The notes beneath the pieces are model-generated. The model did not search any database and was not told the origin of the DNA. It saw only the letters and a program-made list of their open reading frames with translations. Both the position numbers and the translations under genes were made by a program. From Druceiella hillmani (Eukaryota > Arthropoda > Insecta > Lepidoptera > Hepialidae), in NCBI GenBank assembly GCA_039881145.1, contig JAYKKI010000060.1, positions 8,022,501 to 8,086,500 of the forward strand: a stretch of DNA of 64,000 nt, in the 5' to 3' direction. Below, in pieces: positions 13,288 to 26,439 of this stretch (positions are counted from its first letter, which is position 1; every line of letters begins with the position of its first letter).

Positions 13288-14479
13288 GTTACCATTTTTA
13301 TCTAAAACAATGTACATAAAACCACTTAATGAAACCATTATGTCACCTCAATAAACTAATTTTGTCCAAACGTGATGTTATTGCTGCATATTCAAATCTT
13401 GTATCGCTTACTAATTTGCGTTTCATTTTGAGATGACATTACCGTTAAGCGATCACATTTGATGAAGAAATAAAAAAATGTCATCATTCTAAGGACACTT
13501 AAATCTGCTTTTTGTGAACACTTAAGACAATTTAGGGTCAGTTCAAATTTTGTATTGAAAAACATTTATTCGAATATCTTTTAGGTAAAAACAAGGTTTG
13601 TAGTAGTCAGCATGAACTTATAGTTTATTAGTATTATAGGATACATAATAGGAGACATTTGAATAAAAAAAAAACAAAATTGAAGTATACCCCGAATTAC
13701 CTGGCCATATTACCCTTAATTAAGTAGTAGTAAATACGACGAAAGCCAAAAATTTGATTATTCGTGTTTCTTCGAAAAGAAGATGTCAATAATAATAGTT
13801 GTTAATTAGAAATTAAATGACTTGAATATTAATTTATCTGCAAATGTTTTAGTAAAAGTAGTGTTTTAACATTTCTTTAAAATCCTTTAGCTATTTAGTA
13901 TTATATAAATACATTTCGGTTAGTCAGATCGACTATGTATAAAAAACATAACGATCTCACCGACCACATAGTGGCAATATTTGCTGAACCAATATCGCGT
14001 CTTTATTGAAACATTATTTGTTATGCGTCTCAATGATATTCTCTGTAATTGGAAGTAAGTGAAATTTTTGTAAGGTCGAATTTAATGTAATACGTGTGAT
14101 GATCGATTTAACGCCTATTTACTTTCGTTTTGGCCGTGACTAGGGGTATTTATTGAACTAATCTCTTGCTATATTAGCGTGTTAATTAAACTTGAATCAT
14201 TTTTAATAATCATACCGTTAGTAAGCAACTCGTAAATTGTGATATCGTTAATTTTTCTAATTTGACCATTGGAGATAAACACTTTTGGAAGCAAGGAAAG
14301 TCATGATATGAACGTGGGGCGACATATTATTTTTGTAACTATGTAAAATAATGAAGTCTGACCTGAAGTCTGAACTTCAGACTCAATTAGAGTAACTTTA
14401 AGCTTCAGTGAAATGTTTTAAATACAAACATTTAAAAAAATATTATAACATTTCTTGATCCCGATAGTATTAGCAAGTT
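8506..14479. other. AT-rich non-coding DNA with TA microsatellites
   Basis: Long (TA)n tracts lie at 10657-10708 and 13257-13286. A single AGATGGCGC-type motif is at 9568-9576 on the minus strand. Frames at 8514-8738, 11102-11320 and 11799-12008 show no domain I recognise and no gene-like context. Nothing else could be supported. Confidence 0.5.
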
Positions 14480-15230
14480 TTTTTGTAGTATATTTTTTGT
14501 TTAAATTGGGTTGAGATATATTTGTATTTATGTAGCTTGAAACAATTAAAAAAATTCATCAAAATTTTACCATTAATATCGATGTGTAATGTATTTGCAA
14601 ATAAACAAAGACGAAGCGATCATAATTTTTAGGGCACTCATTTGTGCCGAAAACATCTTTAGTATGTAGATTTTTTACGATATGTGTCTTGTTTAACTTA
14701 TGATGACTTGTATTTATATAGCTTAATACAATTTGATAATTTCACCAAAATTTTATCGGCAATTACGTTGTGTAATGCGCTTGCAAATGAACAAAGGCGG
14801 CCAGTCGAAAATTTCGTGAACCACAATCGTGCCGCAAACACTTTTAGTACACAAATTTTATTACGATACGTGCCTTGTTTAACTTATAATAACTTGTATT
14901 TGTATAGATTAATATAATTTAAAAATGTCACTGAAATTTTGCTATTAAACGGTGGCGGACAGACGAACAATTGCGAAACCCAATTATGCCGAAAATATTT
15001 TTAATACACAGATTTTTTAAGGCACCTTCCTTGTTTAATTTACGAGAACTCGTATTCATATAGCCTAATAAAATTTAAAAATTTCATCAAAATTTTATAA
15101 GAAAATTTTGCATGATGCGCCTGAAAACAAACAAAAGGCTACAGAATAAAACTTTCCGTCCCAAAAGTTGTGACGAAAACCTCTTTAGATAAGACAATGC
15201 CTGAAAATTTATGGCACGTTCCTGTACATA
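14480..15230. repeat. Degenerate ~155-190-bp tandem repeat, about four copies
   Basis: A unit with CTTGTTTAACTTA, then ACTTGTATTTATATAG, TTAATA(C/A)AATTT, TTTCA(C/T)C(A/G)AAATTTT and a GCCGAAAACA-like segment recurs. The TTGTTTAA anchor lies near 14498, 14688, 14874 and 15030. Copies differ by many substitutions and small indels, so the array is old. The frame at 14684-14917 is a by-product. Confidence 0.75.
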
Positions 15231-18124
15231 ACATACCTTTCTAGAACCTGAACCATATTTCACATATGCTTGAAGTTTGAATCTTTTGTGGAAGATGAAG
15301 ATTTTCTGGTAAAATTTTCATAATTAAGCCTCAAATAAATAACAAACCACGTGTTCCCGCACTCGCTGTACAAATGTGCGTTGCAGGTTTGTATAGATGA
15401 TATAGTTTTGAATATACTTCAGTTTTGCACGAGATGCTCTGAACAGATTTTCACAGGTAAGAAAACAAGTTAAGGCATATTATTTGGCTTATAACATAGT
15501 AACAATGTGTGGAGTTTTAAGTACCCTAAATTTTGAAGCCAGGGGTAAATGTGAAGAGGAAAAATGTCTGGATGATTAATAGAAAACTCCCAATACCGAA
15601 ATATTGTTTAAATTGGTCGAACGGCTTAGATGCAAGACATTTTTTGATTCCGGTCTTTTTATGCTCTAAAACCGTTTTCAATCAAAATCTTATTTCCAAT
15701 TTTTGGGTACATGCAATATCTTTCTCCCTCTTATGGCGCTTCAAAAAGTGTAGATAATAGCTTTTCCTAATCTAATTTTAGGTATGTGGATTTCAAAGCC
15801 ACTGTTGAAGCTAAAAGGTGTTTACATTCGTCACTGAAATGTGTTTATTCAAATATAGGGAAAGTTAGATATATATATATATATATATATATCGATCCGT
15901 CACGTTCTCTCATCAGATATTCTTTGATGGAAAATAATGGTATACTAGTACACCTATAGTTAGTAATGGACTAAACATAACAATTTGCACTGTTCTTTGG
16001 TATTTTAATAATAAATTTGCAGACCAAAGTAATGAACAAACTTCATTCCAAGATCACCGTGTGAGATGTGGAACGAAATCTGAGAAACAAGTCCCAAAGA
16101 TATAAATGTTTTAGGTTAGCAGAGTTTTCTCGAAAAATAGCTATCAATAAATAAAGTTGGAGAATAATGCGAAATGACCAAAAATTTACGAAAACAATGT
16201 GTTACCAAAAATGGTTAAATTTATATTTAAAAGAATGAGGTTCCAGTGCCATCCCGCCATTTATGCCTCAAAATTATTTTTGTTAATTTCACTGAAATCT
16301 ATTTTGAAAATTTTACTTCAAATAAAAGTTTTTGGCTAATATGGTGATTTCAAAAACTTTTACGCACTAACTGTGTCACAAAAATATATACGTTGTCTTT
16401 TTTACGATTCTTATAAGGAAATAAATGGAATGTTAATAAGTTCACTCACAAGTTTGTCCGTTTTGTCATCTGTAACAGATATTTTTTTTCAGAAATATAT
16501 CATTAGTTAAAACTTAAAAATGTTCATAAGACATTATTTGACGGAGCAAAAAGTAATCGATGTTCTTTTTTATTTCATATAAAAATAAATGCTGGTTAAA
16601 AATAATGGCTTGTCAAAAGTTAGAAGCCTAGTCGGGTTGTTATCTTTTGACTTGATAAGTATCCAAGATACCTTATTTGGTTTGATTTGATGACTTTAAC
16701 AATATCTAATTGTTCACCTCGATTATAAATATCCTAATTATAAAGAACACGTCAAACCATATTTTCTTGAACAGTAGCAAATATTTTGCAATATACGACA
16801 CTGCTTGCTAATTAATTTTCCCTGAACTTTTATTAAAAAAGTACTTAAAATTTTGAGCCTTTAATGAAAAGCAATTAAGTGAAAATGTTTGGTGTAGCGG
16901 CGCGTAGTTTCTAGATTGCAATTAATTGAAGAAGCAAGCGAAACGTACATATTAATATAAGCAGACCTGTACTTAACGTTGTCATAATTACGAGTCACCA
17001 CAACGAGGCGTGCTATCAGTACGGTGTAGCCTCTTCCATTATTTTAGGGAAAGTAGATCGATATTGAGCGTGTACTTTGTTTTTTTTATTATATACACCG
17101 CATTACGTGAAGCGTACAAGAGGTGTGGTCTGTTATTGTCGAGCGCCCTAAAATCTTCTTGTAAATTGTTTTTCTTTGATTATAATCGTTCATACAAATT
17201 TATCTAAAAACTACGGTCGTTAAATCGATTTTCATAATATAGTATAGTAGTAAATATATAACGTATATTGTATAATCTGATACAGTATAGTTATCCGCAC
17301 TAATGATTTTAATAATGCCAATACAATGTTAAAAATCGTTTTGAACGATCACTCTATGATCACAGAGTATAAGCAAAAATAATATTTTTGTCTGAATACA
17401 AAAGACGATAATTAATAAAAAAAATTATGAAACAATTAAAAAAATACATTTATTTCAAGTTTTTTTTCTCAAAAAACTTATTCGTTTTCGCAGCTGAATT
17501 TGTTCTGTTATAAACCATAAATTGTTTATATTTACTCTTCGATAACTTATTGTACGAAATTGTTGATTAAAATAATTCCATTAGTAGATCTGTTAACCTG
17601 CGGTTAGCAGAAGTATAATTAGTTTAATTTTTCCACAAAATATATGAGATTTTAAAGGAAAAACTCTTATAGATTTTAATGAGAGGTTCGCCGCTTAGTA
17701 TCCAGAAGTTAGAGAGGTTTCTAAGTAAAAAATACTTCAAAATCGTAATATACTTTAATTCGTCTTCGTATTTACGTTTCACGGTAAGCATATTACCACG
17801 AGTTTCAGGTTTAAGCCAAAGAGTAAATACGGGATTAGCACCCACCATTGGTAGACAAACTTTCAGCTAAGCACTGTTCATTTATGCAATATTTTATAAA
17901 AATTGTGTACATCCTTAAATGAACAAACATTCTGTCCAATTTCAATGAAAAATTTAACCGTTTTTAAGTTTACACTGAACACCTCCAAAATAATTAAGGC
18001 TAACAACCTGCCCCGTGGCTTTAAAGGTCTTAATTGTAATAATCCACTAACTTAACAAGCAATTCTATTCTAATTAGTGTATAAGTGTATAGAACATATT
18101 TTAATGTCTGTGAAATGGCTAAAA
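15231..18124. other. AT-rich non-coding DNA
   Basis: A (TA)n tract lies at 15868-15892. No homologous coding segment, RNA gene or longer repeat was recognised. Frames at 15533-15757, 17010-17207 and 17624-17870 look like chance. Confidence 0.5.
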
Positions 18125-18199
18125 TCTGAATATATTTTATGGCCCGTTAGTGTCTTTAAAATATTTAAAGACACTAACGGGCCATAAAATATACTCAGA
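18125..18199. repeat. Near-perfect 36-bp-arm palindrome
   Basis: Arms 18125-18160 and 18164-18199 are reverse complements with one mismatch around a 3-base spacer; the inner 30 bases (18131-18160 and 18164-18193) match perfectly. The core includes GGCCCGTTAGTGTCTTTAAA. Such a perfect, almost loop-free fold in otherwise drifting DNA indicates a recent origin. It could be a small foldback element, a recent inverted duplication or a small-RNA hairpin. Confidence 0.9.
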
Positions 18200-18521
18200 G
18201 ACACAATTAACTGCGCACCTTTCTTTAGTGGCTTAGTCTGTTTTTATCGTCGTTAAAACTCTTCTATTAGGAATGTCTCATGATAAGTGGGCAGTTGTTA
18301 TGTAAATAAACTTTAATATTGTTGATATTTGGTTTGTTTAGGATATTGGTAATTATAGCGGTTTCATTAAGGTTTGGATTTCTTTTTTATATTGCTTTGA
18401 TAAAAAAAGCCAATTTGATAAAAAAAGCGTAGATAAATATTAGCAAGATTTTAATTAATTTAAAAACAATAGACGCAACTAGTGTAACCAAGGGAATGAT
18501 AATTATTGACTAGGGTTTGAA

Positions 18522-18808
18522 CCAGCGTTGCATTGTTCGTGTACTCGGTGTGCTCGAAACCAATTTAGGTGCTTTCGGGAGACTGTCTTCTATACGATAG
18601 GTTAATTTTTGGTTACAAGACAAGCACATCAGCTCGTGATGGCAATTTTATCATCAGCAATATGTTAAAAAATCAATTCTCTACAGATTTTGAGGGATAT
18701 AACCAATTGTTTCAAGTGAGAAATATATGTTAGTGAACGAATAGTGAAAAGATGGTTGGAAGAAAGAAACTTATCTAGTTTAAGACCTCGCCTGAAATTT
18801 CTTCCTTA
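18522..18808 (+). pseudogene. Tc1-like transposase N-terminal relic
   Basis: Conceptual translation across several frames gives pieces of the paired helix-turn-helix region of Tc1-like DDE transposases: VLGV near the start, FRETVFYT, SARDGNFIISNMLKN, then VSERIVKRWLEERNLSSLRPR. These match the order typical of the family (second helix-turn-helix, then V-S-x-x-T-V-x-R-x-L-x-E-x-N-L). There are at least two frameshifts and stops, and the catalytic DDE domain is absent. No terminal inverted repeats were found. Recognition is by motif order read by eye. Confidence 0.6.
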
Positions 18809-18809
18809 A

Positions 18810-19344
18810 CGTTGAAGACCCTGATATAATTTCAATGTTCAATGAAGAATGGTAAAAGATATCGATTTTCGTCTCGTTTATAATATTTTCATGTTATTTT
18901 AAAGTAACTATAATAGTTCAAAAATACAATTTTTGAGTTGGTAATATAGCTAATAAATATGTAGAATAAGTACTTGAAAAAAAATGAATTCCTTGTACAA
19001 GTATGGGTATCGTTTGAAAGGACTACCTAAAAAGCCCAAAATTTTTTTTCCTAATTTTAAGTATTATATGTGCAGAGAAACATTGAAAGATATGCATAAC
19101 ATAGGTCACGCCCCCTAATATTTTCGATTTTCGTATAGATAATGAGTCATAGATGAATGGTTGAATGATAATGATATAGATTTTCGTTTCGTCTGTAATA
19201 TTTTTGTATGTTGTCATAACGTAACTGTAATAATTAAAAAATTTAACTGAATAATTGCACTCGTAAAACTTAGCTTATATTCGCTTAACTCAGTATTATT
19301 CTTTACTTCCTAAAATGTATTATATACTTTCATTCCAAAAATGT
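18810..19344. other. AT-rich non-coding DNA
   Basis: No supported feature. Two similar segments (ATCGATTTTCGTCTCGTT near 18861 and AGATTTTCGTTTCGTC near 19177, each followed by TTATAATATTTT-like sequence and ending near a TAACTATAATA/TAACTGTAATA motif) suggest an old local duplication of about 300 bases. Confidence 0.45.
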
Positions 19345-19995
19345 ATTATATACCCTAAATCTATTATATCTCCTAATTATGAACTATAGAATGATGAAAG
19401 TTTTAGGTCAAAAATGTTTGTGCTATATCTTATATAATCAATTAAATCTTTACATCCAAAACATGGATGAAAAGGAACGTTATCTAACTTTCTATTCATA
19501 CCTAAAATATTATAAAAACCATGTTGATGAAAAAAATAATAAGTGAAATATATTTATTATAGTTAAAATAAAAGGTAATAAAAATGAAATATATAAAATG
19601 GAGTTAATGCAACATAATCTATGACCAAAGTCCCTTAAATTTAATTTATTTATGTAGTTCCTAAATAAGGAATTGCTGATAAAAGATTGTAATACTCTTG
19701 TATCTCAAAAATATATTTGCCCTCAAGGTAATATATAACCTGTAAAAGCTGTTGTTATCAGTAACACAAAATAAAAGCTCCTGCTTTTTAAGTATAATTA
19801 CATAAAGGATCATAATAAATTCCTCGACCAATATCTATATAAATACAAATAATAACGAATGGAGCCCCGTTTGCACGTAAGGTTTGAATTAATCAACCAT
19901 GAATTACATCTCGAAAATGCGATTTACTATATAAAAACCTAAATCAATATTTGCTGTGCAATGTATTATTAAAAATAATCCTCCCTTATTTAAAT
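19345..19995 (-). pseudogene. Nuclear mitochondrial insertion (NUMT), cytochrome b fragment
   Basis: Read on the minus strand, this is a decayed piece of mitochondrial cytochrome b, the haem-b subunit of complex III. In order: [60 protein letters not shown], then RFY-type and NILGMNRKLDNVPFHP segments. The conserved tryptophans in HGW and PWG are TGA codons (plus-strand TCA at 19893-19895 and 19723-19725), which only makes sense under the invertebrate mitochondrial code. Several single-base frameshifts separate the blocks, including one between those two TGA codons. The beginning and end of the gene are missing. It is therefore a dead nuclear copy, not a contaminating mitochondrial contig. 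Confidence 0.9.
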
Positions 19996-22179
19996 TTTAA
20001 TTTCTTTTCAACGTAAAGTTGCTTAAATAAATCAGAACAACAAAAGTTTCGTCTATATTGACTTGATGATTAAGGCGTCATAGCGTGTGACACGAACAGA
20101 GATATACAGACACGTTCATGCTCTGTTAATGGTTTACAATTGATTTCAATTACAATCCAAATTTCAATTTCTTTCAACGAACACTATAATGGCTTCTCTC
20201 TTTGCGTCGTTCGAAAATAAATAGACGTCATTCGATAGTACTAACAATTCTATTTCATGATGCAACTAATCGGGCAATGTTACACAAATAAAATATGTGT
20301 TTTCAGACACGTAATAATATATTATAGTTGAAAGCAATAAGTACAAAAGACTTCAACTCTCACTTAGAAATGTTTGACAATGACTCAGGACGGCATACAG
20401 CATACCACTTGTAACTCAGAGAAAAAAGATCACACAAACAACTTGCCAAGATGCAGAATAAAACTAGTGTATAAGAGAACTATTACGCTGCACAAAAACG
20501 ACTAACAGTAAATGCTAATTGCAGTTTGTATTCATTTTAAAATTGCATGGTTATCTCTTGAGATTGATTGCATAAGTTAACATCACTTTCATAAAGATGG
20601 ATCTATTACATTTATAGATATACGTATACTCGTACTTATTTAGGATAAAAGAAAGTAATGAACGTGAATCAGTTCTACAAAATTGTCACAATTGACTATT
20701 TCTAATATTCACCGAACAGCATTCATTTTATCTTCATTCTCTGTTATTGCAGGATACAATTTTTGACTATTATCTAGCATATCATAGCGTGGCAACGTTT
20801 CAATCTATTAAACTGATTGTAAACATTGATATAAGTCATTGCATCTTCTTCCCGGTTCAAAGCAAGAAGGTACCATGATGATAGCAAAATCATGTAATGA
20901 ACTTTTTAATTCTATTTTGTTTACCTACATTGTAATTTGTAATGAATAAATGATCAGTTTCAAAGACTTTCAGTGACAATTGATAATTGTCGTTATCTGT
21001 ATATAAGCGATTCTCTTAACAATATTGTTATTCAATAAATACTTTCTATGATTTTTAAAGGGGAAAACATATTCATCTTTGTGTTAAAATTGCTTTCTAA
21101 CTTTACTTTTTGTCTTTTTAGATAAAATTACTAGTTTATAATAGAAAAATAGGGGCGTTCAATAAATTCTCGATATTAGTATGTTTGTAACAATAAAATA
21201 ATTGCTTTTAATTCTTCGTTGTAAGTGAGCTCATTGTCAATATAAATATACTATTATACTAATGATTAGACTGGTTGTAATAAAAAATATAAGTGCTATC
21301 AAAAATATTAGTACATTTTTTAAAATTTCCATAACAAAAGTAATCGTTTCATGTGGCAATTATCAAAGAACTCGTAATTGTCTGCTTAAAATCTTATGCG
21401 GTAGAAAAAAGGAATAAAATTTACGAAGGTGGTACTATTTAGCCATTATTGAAATTTTATTTTAATGCAACGTGAGAATCGAACCGAATACCTAAATGGA
21501 GTCGTGACTTGGCTAAATTGTTAACAGTCGCTAATAAAGCATAATATTGTTGAATAAACTGAATGTTAGTATAAGAAATTTGCCGTCCGAATTGTTTTTA
21601 ATAGTAATCTCTAATGTTTCTGATTAATGTCGTTAGTTATGCATAGACTTCATAATTTTGTTTCTGTTTCCCATGTAGCGCTTGTTTAAATTCAGTCGAT
21701 GATAGACATAAAATTGTAGTTCTCAAAGCTACAAGTTCATCTTCTGTAGCATTCGTATTGTAGCAATAATAAATCTCATCAAGCTTTTGTTTCTTATTAA
21801 ATTTTCGAATGTAAGGTATAAAATCACAGTGACTGTGAACTTAACTTTGTTGTTGCTGCTGTTCTGCTGATGGAGCTGATATAAAATATATTCCGCAGTA
21901 CTGGCACACAAGGTAATTTAGTATCTTAAAAAATCTCTTAAATTTTATCCGGAAAAAGTTGATTTCTTTATTTTTGTCTTTAGATGTATCACTGTAATCG
22001 ATACACTTTTTTATTCCATTCTAATTATTGAGTAAAGCATTGATATAAATACACTTCTCGCTTATAAAATAATGTCAAAATTTATTCCCTATTTTCTGTC
22101 ATCTTTATCTTTTTTCTCTACCTATCTACTATTAGGCATAGAAATTTCTCAACTTGATTACTATATGATCCTCTTCTTC
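19996..22179. other. AT-rich non-coding DNA
   Basis: No gene, element or clear repeat could be recognised on either strand. The minus-strand frame at 21729-21911 has no supporting features. Confidence 0.5.
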
Positions 22180-22620
22180 CGCATCGAGCGGATTTCCGCC
22201 GACATTTTTACATCGCCAGTTTGTATGTAGTGTTTCAAGCTGCGCTTCGAGATTCTTGGTCTTTGCTAGAAAAATCCACTACCCTATTGGTTATCGGTTG
22301 TTCAACAAATATGGCGTACCCATCGCCAAGTTGATTTAAGGCGCTATGTCCCCCCAACTTCGGTTCTCCATGGGACTTTCATATTTCGGTTTAGGTTTCT
22401 CAGATACACTTTGGACAAGTAATTTCCATTCAGCTATTTTTAATTTATGGATCAGGCCGACTGTAAGTGTCCACGTTTTGGTGTTTTATATTATCATGGA
22501 AAGAATGCATTGATTATAAACCTTCATCTGTAATACCTGTGGAATTAGTCATGTGAAGTTCTGACGCATTTTACCAAATACTGCTCAGTCCAGTTGAATT
22601 CTCCTCTCAGCTCCTTTGTG
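22180..22620 (-). pseudogene. RTE-type LINE relic, C-terminal reverse-transcriptase region
   Basis: Minus-strand translation, with frameshifts, gives pieces in the order seen in the C-terminal part of RTE-like endonuclease/reverse transcriptases: QLD-AVFGKMRQNF, IPQVLQMKVYNQCILSM, TKTWTLTVGLIHKLKIAEW, then a remnant of the RRTDxRWG block (STTDNQ). The family pattern is A-F-G-K-L-R, VFNQCVLP, ETWTLT, IHKLKVAQ, GHI-RRTDNRWG. There are multiple stops, no endonuclease and no catalytic YADD. The segment is more GC-rich than its flanks, as expected for a transposed coding fragment. Confidence 0.72.
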
Positions 22621-25600
22621 GACGTTGTTTCTACCGAGCTAAACCACTTGCTCCAGATAGAAATACACACTTGAAGAACTTCGGTGCTAATATTGCTGAT
22701 ATTTACCAGTCTTGTCTTAGAATCTTAAACAATTTTGGATATTAAATAATATTTGCTAGCATAACATTAATATTGTATCATGAATGTTACATTAATTCAC
22801 ATTACATACATTAACAAAAATTGATATTTATAGTGAAGGATTATTTAGTTGTGTGGACATTATTCACGACTTTTTTTCAAAATTAAAAGTAAAATAATAC
22901 TAACTTATAACGAGTAGATTGCAAAAGTATTCTTTTATTGTTTCAAAGGACGGTGATCCAATTCTCCAACGAAAGGTGCTATATTTTTCTTATCATCACA
23001 TTTTTCTTTCGTTACTGTCATCGGCATTGTGTGGTAGGAAATAATTACTCTGCTGATTGCCTCTTTATTGCGAATTTGTAGTAGTATGATTACATTCAGT
23101 TTTCGACGTCATTTACAATACTAAATATACCACGTGACAGTCTTCACTTCCACCGAATTTTTCTTCTTTCTTCGACGACTTACAGAGGACGACGTACAGA
23201 CTAGATAGTCTAAGATCCTTTTTGGGCATCCCTTAATTGGGCCAATATTCCTCTGAAGGATGATTTCTTTTTTACTTAATTAATGCTAATGCCAGTAATA
23301 TTAAAACGATGTCTATTCATAGGTAGTTCTTTTGTCTGCCTCTGACATGAGCTTAACACTATTGATTTTATTCCCGGTTACTGTCATCATTGGACATCCT
23401 TTTTAAATACCGTCACGTGAGGCAAATATAATAACGCTTGAATTCGTTAAATTAGTTTCAAAGAGTGGTATAGGATGAAGATCATCAAATACAATTCAAA
23501 TTATTTTAACTTTCTAGCTAGCTTAGACCAGAAGAAAATCTATAAGAATCATTACTCAATAATTATCTAGTTTTTTACTGATTAAGGCATTAAAAATGTA
23601 TTTTTGATTTATCATTAATAGGGGATCATTGATAATGATTTTTAGTAACACTCAGTTAATTGTTTTTAATCAATTTTGTTTCAACCATTCATGAATGAGT
23701 TAAGAAAGATATTGATATAATAAAATAATTTGTATTGTCGTTAAAGAAAAACAGTGAAAATTTATTTAAGCTCTACGGGGAAAGGTCTAGAGAAAATAAA
23801 GAGAATTGTGTCTAAAGATTAAAGTTAGGTTTATTACTATAACTAAAGACACAAATATCAAATACAAAATAATACGGAATTATATGCAAGTGCCGTCTAT
23901 ATAACGGCATATTAAAGATATTTATTGTCCTAAAATTTTTAAATCGACCCCCTCTGTCGGAAAAGTTTTTGCTGCTAATTATTATATGTTTTTTTTATAA
24001 TATCAGTCATTGGATAAATTTGTTTATATATTTACTTGTGTTTTTAACAAAACATACGTAAATATACATGAAAGGAAGGAATATAGTATGAAGTATAAGT
24101 GAAAATGCAATTGATGTAGAAAACTTTTTAATGCTAGTAATTTTTTAATTGAGTTTTTCATGTATATTGTGGAACTACGAAACATTGAATTTGTTTTTGT
24201 AATAAATATAATATTTAACTTCAAATTGGTGAATAATTTTGAGAGAAAAATATTAATATTATGCTGATCTGAGGGCTTGAGAGTTACGTTAATTTCGCTT
24301 TCTCTCCAGTAAAATAAATTGTCTCAGTAATACAAATTTATAGAACTTAGCTTGAAAAGCAATTTTCTGAAAATTAAAGAAAATGAAATAATTTGTTAAA
24401 CAAAACGTTCACATTAGACAGCAAAACCAAGTTGAAATGGAAGTTTTGTTGCCTAAAATCAGAGCAAAAACAGGCCAGAATGCTAGTATTTAACAGTTCT
24501 AATTGTATATCGTCATAAATATTCATAACGTAACAATGAACTCCTTTCTCGAGTCCAGTTCTAGCCTGGTGATTGTTTAGTCGTTGTTTAAATGTGGCTA
24601 CGTAGTGTGCAATTAATATCATGCACGTTAATTATTCGTTGAAAGTGCATTTCACGTATTTAATATAGCCTCACAAAATAAATCAAAGTAATGGTCTTAT
24701 TTTGAATTTATAATTTTAGGAAAATGCATCTCAGTTTATACAATATCTATCTTTCTGCTTTACTACTTATATCACTGCTTATAACCCGAAGTCTCCTATT
24801 ATCTAAAGTATCTTAGATATCCCCTATTTCTTAAATATCCCCTATATTTAATACACATAGAGTCGTTCTGGACCAGGGAATAACTATATAGTGAAAGTTT
24901 TAGATTTCGATGCAAAACTATTACGTGTATAATGAAAGTTATAGTTAAATATTCACTATTATAGTTTAGATACACAATAGTTTGTCAACCAAATTCGGAA
25001 CAGGAAGAAGGGCGGACTCTGATAATATATATTTACACGAACCATTTCGAATCACTTTTTACTTCTCCTGTAATTCAAAATTGATGTGATATACAAAAAG
25101 ATTTTGTTTGTCTTATCTAGAATAAACAATTTTGTAAATGTAGTTTAGTTTTTCAAAATTCACTAAAAATAGCGTCTCTGACTCACGCCAATATTGATTC
25201 GCTCATTAAAAGGCTAGACCGCTTCCAGTTAAAAACTTGAAATTTTGCATGAAGTTTTGTTAATGAAAATATATAAAGGAAAAGAAATAGAAAATGGGCG
25301 ATTATGTATCTGGATTAAACATGAAATTATACCAAACTTTATCTATAAAATTAACTAAATAAAGAAAGTGATAAAAAAGTAAATAGTACCATATAAACAA
25401 AAAAAAATAATTCGGCAATGTAAAGTATAATCAAAATTTGTAAAAAGCGTTAGTATCCTATCAAAATTATAAATATGAAAAACGTTACCAAGAAAAATGA
25501 AGACATCAATTCATATTATTGAATTCATATGGTTAATATTTAAATCGCACAACAACTATTGTCTTATTATATAATAAATGAAATCAAATTCGCTTGATTC

Positions 25601-25829
25601 GAAGCTGAGGACTAAAGCTATATATTTCGTAATACGACGTCGCCAAATCATTCATTACATACATTGTGGTGCTTTCTCGTTGGCCACTTTTGTTTAGCCA
25701 GAGGAACTGAAGTATAGATAGATATTATTTCAATAGCACTCATCATATGCGTATATGTGTACGCCTTTAAATGAATTTATATTTAATTGGCTTTTTATGC
25801 TCTTAGTGCAGCAATCGTATCTTCCGTTT
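22621..25829. other. Non-coding, no supported feature
   Basis: A somewhat GC-richer stretch near 23140-23400 may be another transposon scrap but could not be assigned. The frames at 24024-24224 and 24374-24622 have no recognisable domain. Confidence 0.45.
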
Positions 25830-26015
25830 TTTTATTTCTCCGATTGTTGCTTTGGAGTGTCTGCAGGCGTTATGTTGGTTTGCAACTGTCACTAAAATAA
25901 TTTACGACGAAAACGAAAGTGTCGCTGATTATCGGAGGTGACTTGTAAATGATTAAACCAAACTTGACGTTTCGATCATAGTTATACTCATTCGAAGTAT
26001 TAAAGTCTTTTTTCG
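25830..26015. repeat. Diverged dispersed repeat, copy A
   Basis: This segment resembles 28945-29115. Shared pieces are TTTTTATTTCTCC, ACGAAAACGAAAGTGT, a GACTAxxxGAGGTGACT-like block, AAxC(C/G)AACTTG and a CTCAxTxxAAGxATTA-like end. Both copies are in the same orientation and about 3.1 kb apart. No coding potential or termini were identified, so the element class is unknown. Confidence 0.55.
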
Positions 26016-26439
26016 TTTCAGTTATGTCATTATGGTTCGCTACAATAGTTGGCCCCGCAATTACAGTACAGTTTCTTACTATTTTATTTCAATACGTTTC
26101 TAGTAGTTGAGTCAGAGTCAATAGCTTTAAATGAGACTAATTTAAATATTTTTTAAATTTTTTCAACATTTTATATCCCTGCTATATCTTCATTTAAATT
26201 GGTTTTTATTGCAACAGATCAAACAAGAGGAATATAAAAACATATTAAAATTATGTTAAGAACTCATTAGATAATTAACAAAAATATGTAACTAGTATAT
26301 TTTTATTAGTTACCTACTGACTTGTTATAACACATCGGTTCGGATATCAGAAAAATATTCCTAAAAAATGTATTACAATTAGGAATAAGAAAATTAATGG
26401 AGCTTTTAAAGCACAATCCAAACTTATATGCATCTTAAG

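Noticed and set aside
23140..23400. Possible LINE fragment in a GC-richer patch
   Set aside because: Six-frame reading gave no ordered family motifs.
24374..24622. Minus-strand frame with KQRLNNHQ, loosely like a GIY-YIG region of Penelope-like elements
   Set aside because: Only a few residues agree, without the GIY or YIG motifs or any reverse transcriptase nearby. Not enough to call, although it would be relevant to the hammerhead elements.
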